Positions 1 through 9,000 of a stretch of 22,680 nucleotides of DNA are shown piece by piece. A model generated the notes under the pieces. The model searched no databases. It saw nothing but the letters and a program-made list of their open reading frames with translations, and was not told where the DNA came from. The translations under genes were made by a program, and so were the position numbers. The stretch is from Acinetobacter sp. (GTDB lineage Bacteria > Pseudomonadota > Gammaproteobacteria > Pseudomonadales > Moraxellaceae). The DNA is taken from the NCBI GenBank assembly GCA_030152275.1, contig JASLHF010000032.1, positions 1 through 22,680 on the forward strand. The letters are read 5' to 3'. Position 1 is the first letter of the stretch. Every line of letters begins with the position of its first letter.

Positions 1-822
1 GTGGTATGTATTTCTGCAATTTTAGTGTATTTGGCGGCGCGTCATTTTGTTGCGGTGCCGGAAGTGCCGTCTATTGGCTTTACTATTTTTGGCGTGATTC
101 TTTCAATTTTTTTAAGTTTCCGCAATACGGCATGTTATGACCGTTGGTGGGAAGGGCGAAAATTGTGGGGCGCTTTGATAGCCGCCACGCGCCATATTGC
201 CCGCGATACCTATGTTTTGGAGGATGCTTCGCGTGATCTATTCATATATCGCGTAATGCTGTTTACGCATTTGCTGCGTGACCGCTTGCGTAAATGCAGC
301 AATGACTTTGAGCATTACCGCGCACAGACGGGTTTCAGTGATCAGCAATGGCAAGCGCTAAATAGTCACATTAACCCGCCGCAATATGTGTTGGAGCAAT
401 TGCAAAAGGATATAGCGCGGCTGTATCAGCAGGGCAAAATTACGGACATTATTTATAGTGGCTTAACCAAGCACACGATTGCGCTGGGTGATATTCATGC
501 CGGCTGTGACCGTATTTCATCAACGCCATTGCCTTTTTCGTATTCAGTGCTGCTGCATCGCGCAGTGTATTCATTCTGTTTTATTCTTCCATTTAGTTTG
601 GAAGCCAGCTTAGGCATTTGGACGCCGGTTATTGTGGCCTTGATTGCATATCTATTTTTAGGTTTGGATGCCTTGAGTGCAGAACTTGAAGAGCCTTTTG
701 GTGAACAGGAAAATGATCTGCCGCTGGATTCCATTGTGCGAAATATTGAACGGGAAATGCTGAGTTCTTTAGGTGCAGAGCTTCCTGAGCCTATTGCAGC
801 GCTAAATGGTAATTTGCGCTAA
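1..822 (+). CDS. Bestrophin-like (UPF0187/YneE family) membrane channel protein, 5' end missing
   Basis: The reading frame is open from the first base, so the true start lies upstream of the window. The GTG at base 1 is probably an internal valine, because family members usually have some 30 more N-terminal residues before the first membrane helix. The visible 273 residues carry family hallmarks: FRNTACYDRWWEGRKLWGAL near residues 41-60, hydrophobic segments near residues 3-40 and 185-225, and the C-terminal signature ELEEPFGEQENDLPLDSI (about 227-244). Bacterial bestrophin homologues form pentameric ion channels in the inner membrane; the ion and physiological role here are unknown. The gene ends with TAA, with no clear intrinsic terminator in the 142 bp before the next gene. 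The family call is confident and the function is inferred from the family only. Confidence 0.85.
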   Translation: MVCISAILVYLAARHFVAVPEVPSIGFTIFGVILSIFLSFRNTACYDRWWEGRKLWGALIAATRHIARDTYVLEDASRDLFIYRVMLFTHLLRDRLRKCSNDFEHYRAQTGFSDQQWQALNSHINPPQYVLEQLQKDIARLYQQGKITDIIYSGLTKHTIALGDIHAGCDRISSTPLPFSYSVLLHRAVYSFCFILPFSLEASLGIWTPVIVALIAYLFLGLDALSAELEEPFGEQENDLPLDSIVRNIEREMLSSLGAELPEPIAALNGNLR

Positions 823-1003
823 ATTTAACGCCAGTTGAAGCGCCTAATTTATGTAATCATGACAAGCGGATCATTCGGTTCTGTAACAGATGTTCGCTTG
901 AGCATACGGGCGTGATTCAAAATGTTCACAATACAATATAGGGCTAGGCAGTAATTAAGTATTTATGCTATCACTGAAGGAAATACCCAAATGGGGCCTA
1001 GCG

Positions 1004-1468
1004 ATGCATACTGTGATTAAAACCCAAATGCTGATCCGAAAATCAGTCAATATCGTGTTTAATGCCTTTGTTGATCCCTTGATAACCTCAAAGTTTTGGT
1101 TTAGCCAATCGAGCGGTTATTTGGAAAAAGGCAAAACAGTGACGTGGAAATGGGATAAATATGATGCGCAAGCCGATGTTCATGTGCTGGATATACATGA
1201 AAACGCATTGATTGTGATTGAATGGGAAGAACCCAAAACCAAAGTGGAGTTTAAATTTGAAAAGGTTTCCGCAATGGAGACTTATGTCACCATTCAAAAT
1301 AGTCATATTGCGCTAGAAGGGCAAGCATTGATTGATTATGTGATTGACCGGACTGGGGGTTTTACGACGGTTCTGGACGCTGCAAAAATTTATTTAGAAC
1401 ATGGCATTCAGTCAAATTTGGTTCAGGATAAGTTTCCGCCTTTTGAAAATGACACACGCTTAAAATAA
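1004..1468 (+). CDS. SRPBCC / AHSA1-like (START-fold) protein
   Basis: A 154-residue soluble protein with the pattern of the AHSA1/polyketide-cyclase branch of the SRPBCC superfamily. It has an N-terminal beta strand and helix (IRKSVNIVFNAFVDP), a KFWF segment, the strand pair VTWKWDKYDAQADVHV, and IVIEWEEPKTKVEFKFE followed by a long C-terminal helix. These domains form a hydrophobic pocket; no ligand can be predicted. I chose the ATG at 1004, which has a GGGG stretch about 7 nt upstream and places the first strand as in the family. An in-frame ATG at 965 would add 13 residues of unconvincing sequence and lacks a ribosome binding site. The gene appears to be a single unit; its neighbours give no functional clue. 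Confidence 0.75.
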   Translation: MHTVIKTQMLIRKSVNIVFNAFVDPLITSKFWFSQSSGYLEKGKTVTWKWDKYDAQADVHVLDIHENALIVIEWEEPKTKVEFKFEKVSAMETYVTIQNSHIALEGQALIDYVIDRTGGFTTVLDAAKIYLEHGIQSNLVQDKFPPFENDTRLK

Positions 1469-1582
1469 AAAACTCTGCTTAATTAATCATTAAGAAAATA
1501 TGCAGGCGAATAGAACTATTATGATTTGAGAACATTGTGATATTTGTACAGATTGACCAATAAGCATGGATGAACGGGAGTG

Positions 1583-2119
1583 CTAACGGTTTTTGTGCTG
1601 CTGCTGTTTTAAATAGCTGTAGACTGGCATTTGCATTTTGGCTTTTTCACGCAGTTTCTTTTTGATATAAAATACAAGCGCAAAACAGGTGGTGGTGACA
1701 GTCAGCATCATGCTGCTCATATAACTCATTAATGAACTGATATAGCCAATAGTGGTCAGACGGTTCATCATACGGAAGACTTGTGGACTGCTTTCGACGC
1801 CGGTAATAGCCCATGTGCACAGATGTTCGCAGTTATTAATAATGAGATGGTAATTATTTTCATGCATGCGGGAGCGCATGCGGCGAACGACTTTACGCCC
1901 AGTATATTTTGGGGAGGCATAAGGCTGAATTTTAAATTTTTTGCCATGACAAAAACTTTCTAATGAAGTTATTTCAATAGGATGTTTTTTAAATAGGTGT
2001 GCAAATCCAGAGTAATGAATTACTCGGCCTCTGCCTGCGTAGATTCCATGATGGCTATAACCAAAATGCTTTATGATTAAATGCGCCCCTAAAGGAATCC
2101 GTAGTGTCTGCTGTTGCAT
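1583..2119 (-). CDS. LRAT-like (NlpC/P60-fold) domain protein with C-terminal membrane segment
   Basis: From the ATG at 2119 the protein has 178 residues. It shows the LRAT/H-rev107 triad arrangement: HHGIYAG (His24), VIHYSG (His35) and NNCEHLC with the likely nucleophile Cys97. The fold is a circularly permuted papain-like (NlpC/P60) one, whose members are acyltransferases, thioesterases or amidases; the bacterial substrate is unknown. A hydrophobic stretch of about 29 residues (124-152) and a basic tail suggest a C-terminal membrane anchor. The open frame continues upstream to 2248, but that would collide with the ribosome binding site and start of the divergent gene at 2226, and the extra 43 residues do not look like the family. 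No signal peptide is seen. The family call is good; any specific activity is inference. Confidence 0.75.
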   Translation of the reverse strand: MQQQTLRIPLGAHLIIKHFGYSHHGIYAGRGRVIHYSGFAHLFKKHPIEITSLESFCHGKKFKIQPYASPKYTGRKVVRRMRSRMHENNYHLIINNCEHLCTWAITGVESSPQVFRMMNRLTTIGYISSLMSYMSSMMLTVTTTCFALVFYIKKKLREKAKMQMPVYSYLKQQQHKNR

Positions 2120-2225
2120 ATAGACGTTTACCGATAAAGCTGCAAGTGTATTTTTAAAGCTTAGTGTACTGCTTTTTTGTGAATTAATCGACTGATTTGG
2201 CAGGATAAGTGCGGAGATTAGTGTA

Positions 2226-3008
2226 GTGAAGCTGTTGTTTACAGGCACAAGCCTAATAGCGCAAATTCTTTTGATTTTTAGTGTATTTGTACAAAGCGTT
2301 TGTGCAAAAAATTTGGCACTTGACAGTTGGCATACAGAACAGCCTTTTCAAGCGGATGTTGTCGAGGTCAGTAATTTGGCGAATTTAAAGCTGTATTTAT
2401 ATGATCAGCGCAAACAGCCATATTTAAAATTTAGTGCTCTAAAGCAGAACTTGGCGCAGGAGTGTGTCGATTTGCAGTTCGCAATGAATGCCGGCATGTT
2501 TCAGCCAGATTATTCACCGGTAGGCTTATATGTAGAAAATGGTCGTGAACTGCGTGCTTTGAACCGCAGAACACAAGGTTATGGCAACTTTTTACTGCAG
2601 CCGAATGGTGTGCTGGCCTGGAATAATCAGCAAGCGAAGATACTGACTACAGATCAATATGCACAATCAGATTTCTCTGCGCTATATGCAACTCAATCGG
2701 GGCCTATGCTGGTCATACAGGGCAAGATTAATTCATTATTTTTGCCTGATGCCAGTTCAGCTAAAATTCGAAATGGTGTAGGCATTAAAAATGGTCAATT
2801 GTATTTTGTCATCAGCCGTGAACCAGTGACATTTTATCAATTCGCGTCTTTCTTTCTCAATGTGCTGTCAGTCCAGCAGGCATTATATTTAGATGGTTCT
2901 GTCTCCAGTCTGTATTCAGCACAGCTGCAGCGCAGTGAGGCGGGCAGAGCGCTTGGGCCTATGGTCGGTTATGGTATCCAATCTTTACAGCGGCCATGCC
3001 GGAACTGA
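2226..3008 (+). CDS. Secreted phosphodiester glycosidase family protein (NAGPA/DUF2233 domain)
   Basis: A 260-residue protein starting at GTG 2226, supported by a GGAG Shine-Dalgarno at 2213-2216. Residues 1-27 form a signal peptide (Lys2, hydrophobic core, probable cleavage after SVCA), so the enzyme should act in the periplasm or outside. The rest matches the NAGPA/DUF2233 fold: FAMNAGMF (85-92), PVGLYVENG (98-106), SGPMLVIQGKIN (158-169), IRNGVGI (181-187) and YLDGSVSSLY (221-230). The human homologue uncovers mannose-6-phosphate by cleaving GlcNAc-1-phosphate diesters; bacterial members are thought to act on sugar phosphodiesters of surface polymers. The substrate is unknown here. The start region is divergent from the LRAT-like gene, with 106 bp between the two starts. 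It is convergent with the lipoprotein gene downstream. Confidence 0.85.
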   Translation: MKLLFTGTSLIAQILLIFSVFVQSVCAKNLALDSWHTEQPFQADVVEVSNLANLKLYLYDQRKQPYLKFSALKQNLAQECVDLQFAMNAGMFQPDYSPVGLYVENGRELRALNRRTQGYGNFLLQPNGVLAWNNQQAKILTTDQYAQSDFSALYATQSGPMLVIQGKINSLFLPDASSAKIRNGVGIKNGQLYFVISREPVTFYQFASFFLNVLSVQQALYLDGSVSSLYSAQLQRSEAGRALGPMVGYGIQSLQRPCRN

Positions 3009-3087
3009 GTCCAGCATGACACTTTCTGTTGTGATGGAATGACTCACTTAATGATTGATATCTGGTGAGATCATTACTTTATACAAT

Positions 3088-3336
3088 TTATTTGCCGGCA
3101 AGACCCAAAAAAGCGCTTTGCATCTGGCATGATTTAACGGCTTCATCTTTATTCATATTTTTTATATTCGTTTCAAATTCTTTTTTCTGAGTTTTGATCT
3201 GATCTTCAGATAAGCCCATTTGTTTGGCCAAAGATTCGATTTTTTCCCAAGACTCATTACATTCTTTAGGCATTTGACTGCAGGCAGTTAACGTGAGCAA
3301 TACAGCAGCTGCAGATGATAAAAATAATGCTTTCAT
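3088..3336 (-). CDS. Small cysteine-containing lipoprotein (DUF5339-like)
   Basis: An 82-residue protein with a type II signal peptide: a short basic start, a hydrophobic run and the lipobox LTAC, which makes Cys19 the lipidated residue. The mature part of about 63 residues is charged and helical, with two further cysteines (Cys26 and Cys70) that could form a disulfide in the periplasm. The start is supported by AGGGG a few bases upstream on the minus strand. The layout (lipobox, short charged helices, CNESWEKIE and a late Cys) resembles the small DUF5339 proteins of Acinetobacter and Pasteurellaceae, but I assign that from memory. Function unknown. It ends 79 bp from the convergent phosphodiester glycosidase gene. 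Confidence 0.7.
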   Translation of the reverse strand: MKALFLSSAAAVLLTLTACSQMPKECNESWEKIESLAKQMGLSEDQIKTQKKEFETNIKNMNKDEAVKSCQMQSAFLGLAGK

Positions 3337-3526
3337 GGTGATCCCCTATATCATTTTTTGATTTGAATAATTGAAAAATCAGTACTTATTTAAAAAAGCG
3401 AGCAACTCTCTAAAAAGCTGTTTTGAACAGCACGCTAAATATATAATATGCTAGCGCTGAGCCAGAAAGGAGGCTCTATTGAAGTCACTGGCTTAAAGAT
3501 ATAATAAAAAATAGAGATTTGAAAAT

Positions 3527-3558
3527 AAAAAGGCATTTTATAAATAAAATGCCTTTTT
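3527..3558 (-). terminator. Intrinsic terminator after the small gene at 3581-3805, bidirectional in form
   Basis: A perfect 14-bp inverted repeat (arms 3527-3540 and 3545-3558) around a 4-nt loop TAAA. The base of the stem is A5/T5, so it gives a U-tract on either strand. It starts 22 nt past the stop codon of the minus-strand gene and could equally end any plus-strand transcript from the 3440s. Confidence 0.8.
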
Positions 3559-3580
3559 AACGATATAAGTAAGGGGGCGG

Positions 3581-3805
3581 CTATTGCAACGGTAAATGCT
3601 GAAGCTCGTTCAATTCTTTGCGGCTGTAGCCGCGAGAAGCCAAAACCTTTTTAATACCAATAATCACGTCCTCATCTGTGGCTTTTGATAATGCCTGCAG
3701 AAGCTGTTCATTGGTTTTAAAAGAACAATCATTTTCAACACAGGCGATTTGGTTTTTATGCCCGTTTGTCTGTTCATTAGAAAACAGTTTTTGCCAAAAA
3801 CTCAT
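3581..3805 (-). CDS. Small hypothetical protein, 74 aa
   Basis: I do not recognise this protein. It is a soluble 74-residue product beginning MSFWQKLFSNEQ, with two cysteines (IACVENDC) in its first third and a helical C-terminal half (LLQALSKATDEDVIIGIKKV, then SRGYSRKELNEL). Support for a real gene comes from a GAAGG ribosome binding site about 6 nt before the ATG, a proper intrinsic terminator 22 nt after the stop, and amino-acid composition typical of a folded protein. No signal peptide or membrane helix is present. The neighbours (lipoprotein and trmA, same strand but separated by terminators) do not suggest a role. Confidence 0.65.
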   Translation of the reverse strand: MSFWQKLFSNEQTNGHKNQIACVENDCSFKTNEQLLQALSKATDEDVIIGIKKVLASRGYSRKELNELQHLPLQ

Positions 3806-3990
3806 AGAGCCTTCATAAGCAGCCTAACATAGGACGAAATATAACCAAACTGTTAAATAAATCAATACGGCAAAAGAGATAAAAACATCAAGCAGTCATT
3901 ATTTTTCCATAATTCATACCGAATGTTGAGGAAATGTACAGCTGTTAAATGAAAATGATGCGCTAAGCTATTCATTTAATGATCAATTAA

Positions 3991-4016
3991 AAAAGAGCTG
4001 TCGAAACAGCTCTTTT
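3991..4016 (-). terminator. Intrinsic terminator of trmA
   Basis: Perfect 11-bp inverted repeat (arms 3991-4001 and 4006-4016). Read on the minus strand the loop is TTCG, a stable tetraloop, and the 3' arm ends in a run of U. It lies 30 nt after the trmA stop codon. Confidence 0.85.
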
Positions 4017-4046
4017 ATTGCATATAAATGACATGAAATAAATTGT

Positions 4047-5129
4047 TTAAATTTTTTCCAGCAAAACACCAGATTCCACATGATGGGTGTAAGGAAATTG
4101 GTCAAATAGTGCAAATTTTGTAATTTTATGCGTTTGGCTGAGCAATTCTAGATTGCTGTGCAGAGTGTCTGGATTGCATGAAATATAAATGATCCGGTTA
4201 AAGCGCTGCAGCAATTTCAGTGTTTCATCATCAATACCTGCACGCGGCGGATCGACAAATACAGTATCAAAATTATAGCTTGAGATTTCAATTCCGGCTT
4301 CTTCTAGGCGGCGGAATTCACGTTCGCCGTTATAGGCCTGAGTAAATTCTTCTGCAGACAGGCGAGCAACCTGAATATTCTGAATAGCATTTTGCTGAAT
4401 ATTCCACTGCGCTGCATACACGGATGATTTTGCCAGCTCGGTCGCCAGAACCCGGTTAAAGCGGGTAGATAGAGGCAGAGTAAAATTACCGTTGCCGCAG
4501 TACAGTTCCAGCAAATCCTGATCGGAATGCTGGGCTGCTGTACAGGCCCATTCCAGCATTTTTTGGCAAACCTGCGCATTGGGCTGAGTGAAGCTGCTTT
4601 CAATTTGCTTATATTGATAGGTGCGGTCAAAGACTTGCAGTTCTTCTACAACATAATCATCCGACAGGATGACGCGCTGGCCTCGGCTGCGTCCGTAAAT
4701 TTTTATATTGAGCTTTTCAGCTAAAGCTTTGGCTGCAGTTTCCCATGCGGTATCCAATGGACAGCGGTAAACCAGCGAAACCAGCATTTCACCTTTTAAA
4801 GTTGCTAAAAAATGAACTTCAAATAGGCGTTTAGATAAAATTTCTTGCGCTTTTAATTCATTCAGCAATAGCGGCATCAATGTGTTAATGCTTTGATCGG
4901 CAATGGCAAATTCATCAATGCGCACCACCTGCTTTTGCTGCGCGTCATCGCGTTCGAACATTGCATAAAACATGTCATCTTCAGTATGCCAAATACGGAA
5001 TTCTGCACGCATACGGAAGTTCTGTTCAGGAGAGCGAAACACTTCTAATGAGGGAGGATTAAATTCGGCGAATTGCGCTGAAATACGCTCAACTTTTGCA
5101 TCAAGTTGTTGCTGATAAGATGAAGTCAT
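4047..5129 (-). CDS. trmA: tRNA (uracil-5-)-methyltransferase TrmA
   Basis: TrmA transfers a methyl group from S-adenosylmethionine to C5 of U54 in tRNA, making the ribothymidine of the T-loop; it acts in the cytoplasm and also has a tRNA-folding role in E. coli. The 360-residue length is close to the E. coli enzyme (366). Visible motifs in order are the SAM-binding loop DLLELYCGNGNF (205-216), DPPRAGID (293-300), SCNP with catalytic Cys318, and HHVE with the general base Glu352; these align with E. coli Cys324 and Glu358. It lacks the N-terminal TRAM domain of RlmD, which fits TrmA. The ATG at 5129 gives the expected MTSSYQQQLDAK start, although no strong Shine-Dalgarno is seen. It is a single-gene unit ended by the terminator at 3991-4016. 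Confidence 0.95.
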   Translation of the reverse strand: MTSSYQQQLDAKVERISAQFAEFNPPSLEVFRSPEQNFRMRAEFRIWHTEDDMFYAMFERDDAQQKQVVRIDEFAIADQSINTLMPLLLNELKAQEILSKRLFEVHFLATLKGEMLVSLVYRCPLDTAWETAAKALAEKLNIKIYGRSRGQRVILSDDYVVEELQVFDRTYQYKQIESSFTQPNAQVCQKMLEWACTAAQHSDQDLLELYCGNGNFTLPLSTRFNRVLATELAKSSVYAAQWNIQQNAIQNIQVARLSAEEFTQAYNGEREFRRLEEAGIEISSYNFDTVFVDPPRAGIDDETLKLLQRFNRIIYISCNPDTLHSNLELLSQTHKITKFALFDQFPYTHHVESGVLLEKI

Positions 5130-5526
5130 ATACAGAAAAAGTCACAAACATGTTCAAAACAGGGATGTTAGCAAAGTTTGAACTTCAACGCTCAAAATAT
5201 TATGAAATACTTTGGTTTTGGCATGTTTAAACTGCCATGAATTGCTCTTTGTTTTTAGATGGCTATTTTTAGTTTTCTTGCTGTACTGTCTTAAGCTGTA
5301 ACAGCAGATGTTTGCATAAATGACTATATGCGATTTTTTGCTCAAAATGATTCAACACGGCTAACAGGCATGATAGAGCATGCAGATATAGGGCATGGAG
5401 CTATTTTTAAAGCTATAAAGTTTAAGATGAAATTTTAATCGTATGCCTCGGGCGCAGTCATTTTTGTGTTCAAAAGGCTTTAGAATGAATCTTTCTAATA
5501 GCAGTCTTTAAGCGGCGGAAGTCTTC
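5130..5526. other. Non-coding spacer between divergent trmA and the gene at 5527
   Basis: About 400 bp of AT-rich DNA that must hold the two divergent promoters. I see no near-consensus promoter, no terminator and no credible gene. A 63-codon minus-strand frame (5154-5345) has biased, low-complexity composition and no ribosome binding site. Small palindromes include GCATG-N6-CATGC near 5378 and TTAGAA-N7-TTCTAA near 5480, the latter close enough to the 5527 gene to be an operator. Neither is strong evidence. Confidence 0.5.
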
Positions 5527-5886
5527 ATGTTCGATAAAATTTCAAAGTTATTTAAGAGCGGGAAACCGTCTGAAGAAGAGTTGTATTTAAATGAGCAGAA
5601 TATACGCATTGATCCTGAAGCAGGTTTTATTGTAGATGGTGTTGTTTTAAATCAAATGCTGGGCGCGCGCTTGCAATATTTATCTAACCGGCGCATGGCG
5701 AATTTTGATGATTTAAAATCTCTATACAGCGCTTCGATGATCATTAATGAAAAGATTGATTTAGAAATCGCCAGCCAGCGCTATAATGCTGCATTGGAAA
5801 ATAGTGAAGAGAACTTACTCGAATTTAAACAAATTGTGCAGAAGCTGAATGACTATTACCGCAAATTTTTACGCGACAAAAAATAA
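5527..5886 (+). CDS. Hypothetical protein, 119 aa, soluble
   Basis: I do not recognise this protein. It has 119 residues, no signal peptide and no membrane segment. It opens with a basic amphipathic helix (MFDKISKLFKSGKPSEEELY), followed by a short beta-rich part with IDPEAGFIVDGVVLN, then two long charged helices to the end (DDLKSLYSASMIINEKID and ENLLEFKQIVQKLNDYYRKF). The C-terminal half is likely helical or coiled coil. The ATG at 5527 has GGAAG about 6 nt upstream. It precedes mfd by nearly 200 bp on the same strand without a strong terminator between, so partial read-through is possible. Composition and codon use match the neighbours, so it is probably a real genus-level gene of unknown role. 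Confidence 0.7.
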   Translation: MFDKISKLFKSGKPSEEELYLNEQNIRIDPEAGFIVDGVVLNQMLGARLQYLSNRRMANFDDLKSLYSASMIINEKIDLEIASQRYNAALENSEENLLEFKQIVQKLNDYYRKFLRDKK

Positions 5887-6074
5887 ATATGTGGCAGAGG
5901 CACACTAAGCCCTGAATCTATCCTAGTGAAGAAAGCAGGGTTATTTCTCTATGAACGGGTAACTTAATAGCCTAAGTAATATCACTTACGATTTTTAGTG
6001 AATCAAAACAGCTCAATGACTTCATGCATCGTGATAAAATAATCCGCATATTGTCAGATGCCAAAGCGATATAC

Positions 6075-9000
6075 ATGTTCCAGCAAGAAATATCTCAACT
6101 TAATTTAGTGCAATTAAAAGCCGGTGAAAAACGCTGGCTTGGCAATTTGCAAGGTTCTGCTACTGGATTACTGCTGAAAGAAATCGCAGGGAATTCTAAG
6201 CAGCTGTTTATTGTGGTGGCGCGCAACAGCCAGCACTTGGGGCAGTTGGAGAGCGAACTGGAATTTTATGGTATCAAGCCGACTATTTTTCCAGACTGGG
6301 AAATTTTGCCTTATGACCGGCTTTCACCGCATCAGGATATTGTTTCAGAGCGTTTGGCGATTTTATCGAATATGCCGCAGCAAGGGGTTCTGCTGTTGTC
6401 TGCTTCAACACTCGCGCAGCGTGTCGCGCCAGCCTCTTGGGTTTTGGGTGAGCATTTTGATATTCAAAGCGGTCAAAAATTTGATTTAGAACAACAAAAG
6501 CGCCGTTTAATCCAAGCCGGCTATCATTTGGTGGATACGGTCTATGACCACGGCGAATTTGCAGTACGCGGCAGCATTATGGATATCTATGCTTCCGGTC
6601 AGCCAATGCCGATCCGCATTGACTTGTTTGATGATGAAATTGATACCCTCAAATTTTTTGATCCAGAAACCCAGCGTACGACGGAAACTTTAAAAAATTT
6701 CACAGTGCTGCCGGCCAAAGAGTTTCCATTAAAAGAAGGCCGTTCAGTATTTCGTGACCGTTATGCGGATATGTTTCCAAGCGCCAACCCTAAAAAAAAT
6801 CCAGTCTATCAGGATGTGCTTGAAGGCATTGCATCGCCCGGGATTGAGTTTTATTTCCCGCTGTTTTTTAGCCAAGAGGCCATGCAAGCGCAAAGCTCAC
6901 TTACAGCGTACTTACCAAAGAATGGCATTGTCATTACAGATAAGCAAATTGATGAAGGGTTGACTCAATTTTGGAAGGAAGCGCTGCGCCGTTATGAAGA
7001 CCGCCGGCATAATGTTGACCATCCAATTTTGCCGCCTGAGCAGCTGTTTATGCAGCCTACGCAAGTGCTGGAACAGCTGAATGGGTTTGGACGCATTATT
7101 GCCTCTGCTGAAGTGTTTGAAGAAAAAGCTGGAGTATTGAATATTTCCGCAGAAACACCGCCTCGGCTGCCAGTTGATCCAAAACGTGAAAAACCATTTG
7201 CCGAAGTTAAAAAATATATTGATCAAGCAAATCATCCGGTTTTGTTGGTAGCCGAAAGTGCCGGACGGCGTGAAACTTTAAAAGATGCTTTGCGTCTAAG
7301 TTTAGGTGATATTCCTTATGTGGCGAACTTTCAGGAATTTATTGATTCATTGCAGGCGGTTGCCATCACCAATGCGCCTTTGGAGCGAGGCTTAGTCTTA
7401 ACCGATAAAATTAGCGTTATTTCTGAAAATCAGCTGTATGAACACCGCGTGGTGCAGCGCCGGCGTAAGCGGCAGCAAGAAGTTTCCGAAGAATTTCTGA
7501 TTCGCAGTCTGACCGAATTAAGCTTAGGCGCGCCAGTTGTGCATATGGATCACGGTGTGGGACGTTATGCAGGTCTGGTGACGCTGAGTATCGATGAGCA
7601 AGATCATGAATTTTTGCAGCTGGATTATGCTGATGCTGCCAAAGTTTATGTCCCGGTAACGCATTTGCATTTGATCAGCCGCTATAGTGGCGGTGACCCA
7701 GATCTTGCGCCTTTACATAAACTGGGAACCGATGCATGGAATAAAGCAAAGCGTAAAGCATTAGAGCAAATTCATGATGTGGCAGCTGAGCTTTTACATA
7801 TTCAGGCTCGCCGCCAGTCTAAGCCAGGCTATGGCTTTGAGCTGGATCAAAATCTATATATGCAGTTTGCCAGCGGCTTTGCCTATGAAGAAACGCTGGA
7901 TCAGGCCAATGCGATTGAAGCGGTGCTGCATGATATGCAGCAAGCAAAGCCTATGGATCGTCTGGTTTGCGGTGATGTTGGCTTTGGTAAAACTGAAGTC
8001 GCTATGCGGGCTGCATTTGTTGCTGTTCAGAACAGTAAGCAGGTTGCTGTGCTGGTGCCAACGACTTTGCTGGCGCAGCAGCATTATGAATCGTTTAAAG
8101 ACCGCTTTGCCGACTGGCCAGTACGCATTGAAGTGCTGTCACGGTTTGGATCATCAAAAAGCCATACCAAAACCATTGAGGATTTAGCCGAAGGCAAAGT
8201 TGATATTGTGATTGGTACGCATAAAATTCTGCAGGAAAATGTCCAGTTTAAAAACTTGGGCTTGATGATAGTAGATGAAGAGCACCGCTTTGGTGTGCGC
8301 GATAAAGAGCGTATAAAAGCAATGCGTGCAGATGTAGATATGCTGACACTGACAGCAACACCAATTCCGCGGACTTTAAATATGGCGTTTAGCGGCATGC
8401 GTGATTTATCGATTATCGCAACACCGCCAGCACGCCGTTTAGCGGTAAAAACATTTGTGCAGGAACATACTGGCGAGTCAATTAAAGAAGCAATTTTGCG
8501 TGAATTGCTGCGCGGCGGTCAGGTGTACTTTTTGCATAATGAAGTCGATACCATTGAACGTACTGCAGAAAATATCCGTCATTTGGTGCCAGAGGCACGG
8601 GTTGCGGTTGCGCATGGACAAATGCGTGAACGTGAGCTGGAGCAGGTCATGCAGCAGTTCTATCATAAAGAATACAATGTGCTGGTGTGTTCAACTATTA
8701 TTGAAACTGGGATTGATGTGCCCAATGCCAATACGATTTTAATCGAACGGGCAGATAAGCTGGGTCTGGCACAGCTGCATCAGTTGCGTGGACGCGTAGG
8801 CCGTTCGCATCATCAAGCCTATGCTTATTTATTGGTTCCGTCCATTAAAGGCCTAAAAGGTGATGCAGAAAAACGTCTAGATGCCATTAGCCGTGCATCT
8901 AACTTGGGTGCAGGCTTTATGCTGGCGACAGAAGATTTGGAAATCCGCGGTGCTGGCGAGCTTTTGGGTGAGCAGCAAAGCGGTTCAATGCAGGCTATTG

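Noticed and set aside
3448..3504. 18-codon plus-strand frame (MLALSQKGGSIEVTGLKI) and an AAGGAGG stretch within it
   Set aside because: No ribosome binding site before the ATG, and only trivial 5-8 codon frames follow the AAGGAGG; better treated as part of a possible RNA.
5154..5345. 63-codon minus-strand frame upstream of trmA
   Set aside because: Lys/Ser/Asn-rich translation of AT-rich spacer, no ribosome binding site, no recognisable pattern.
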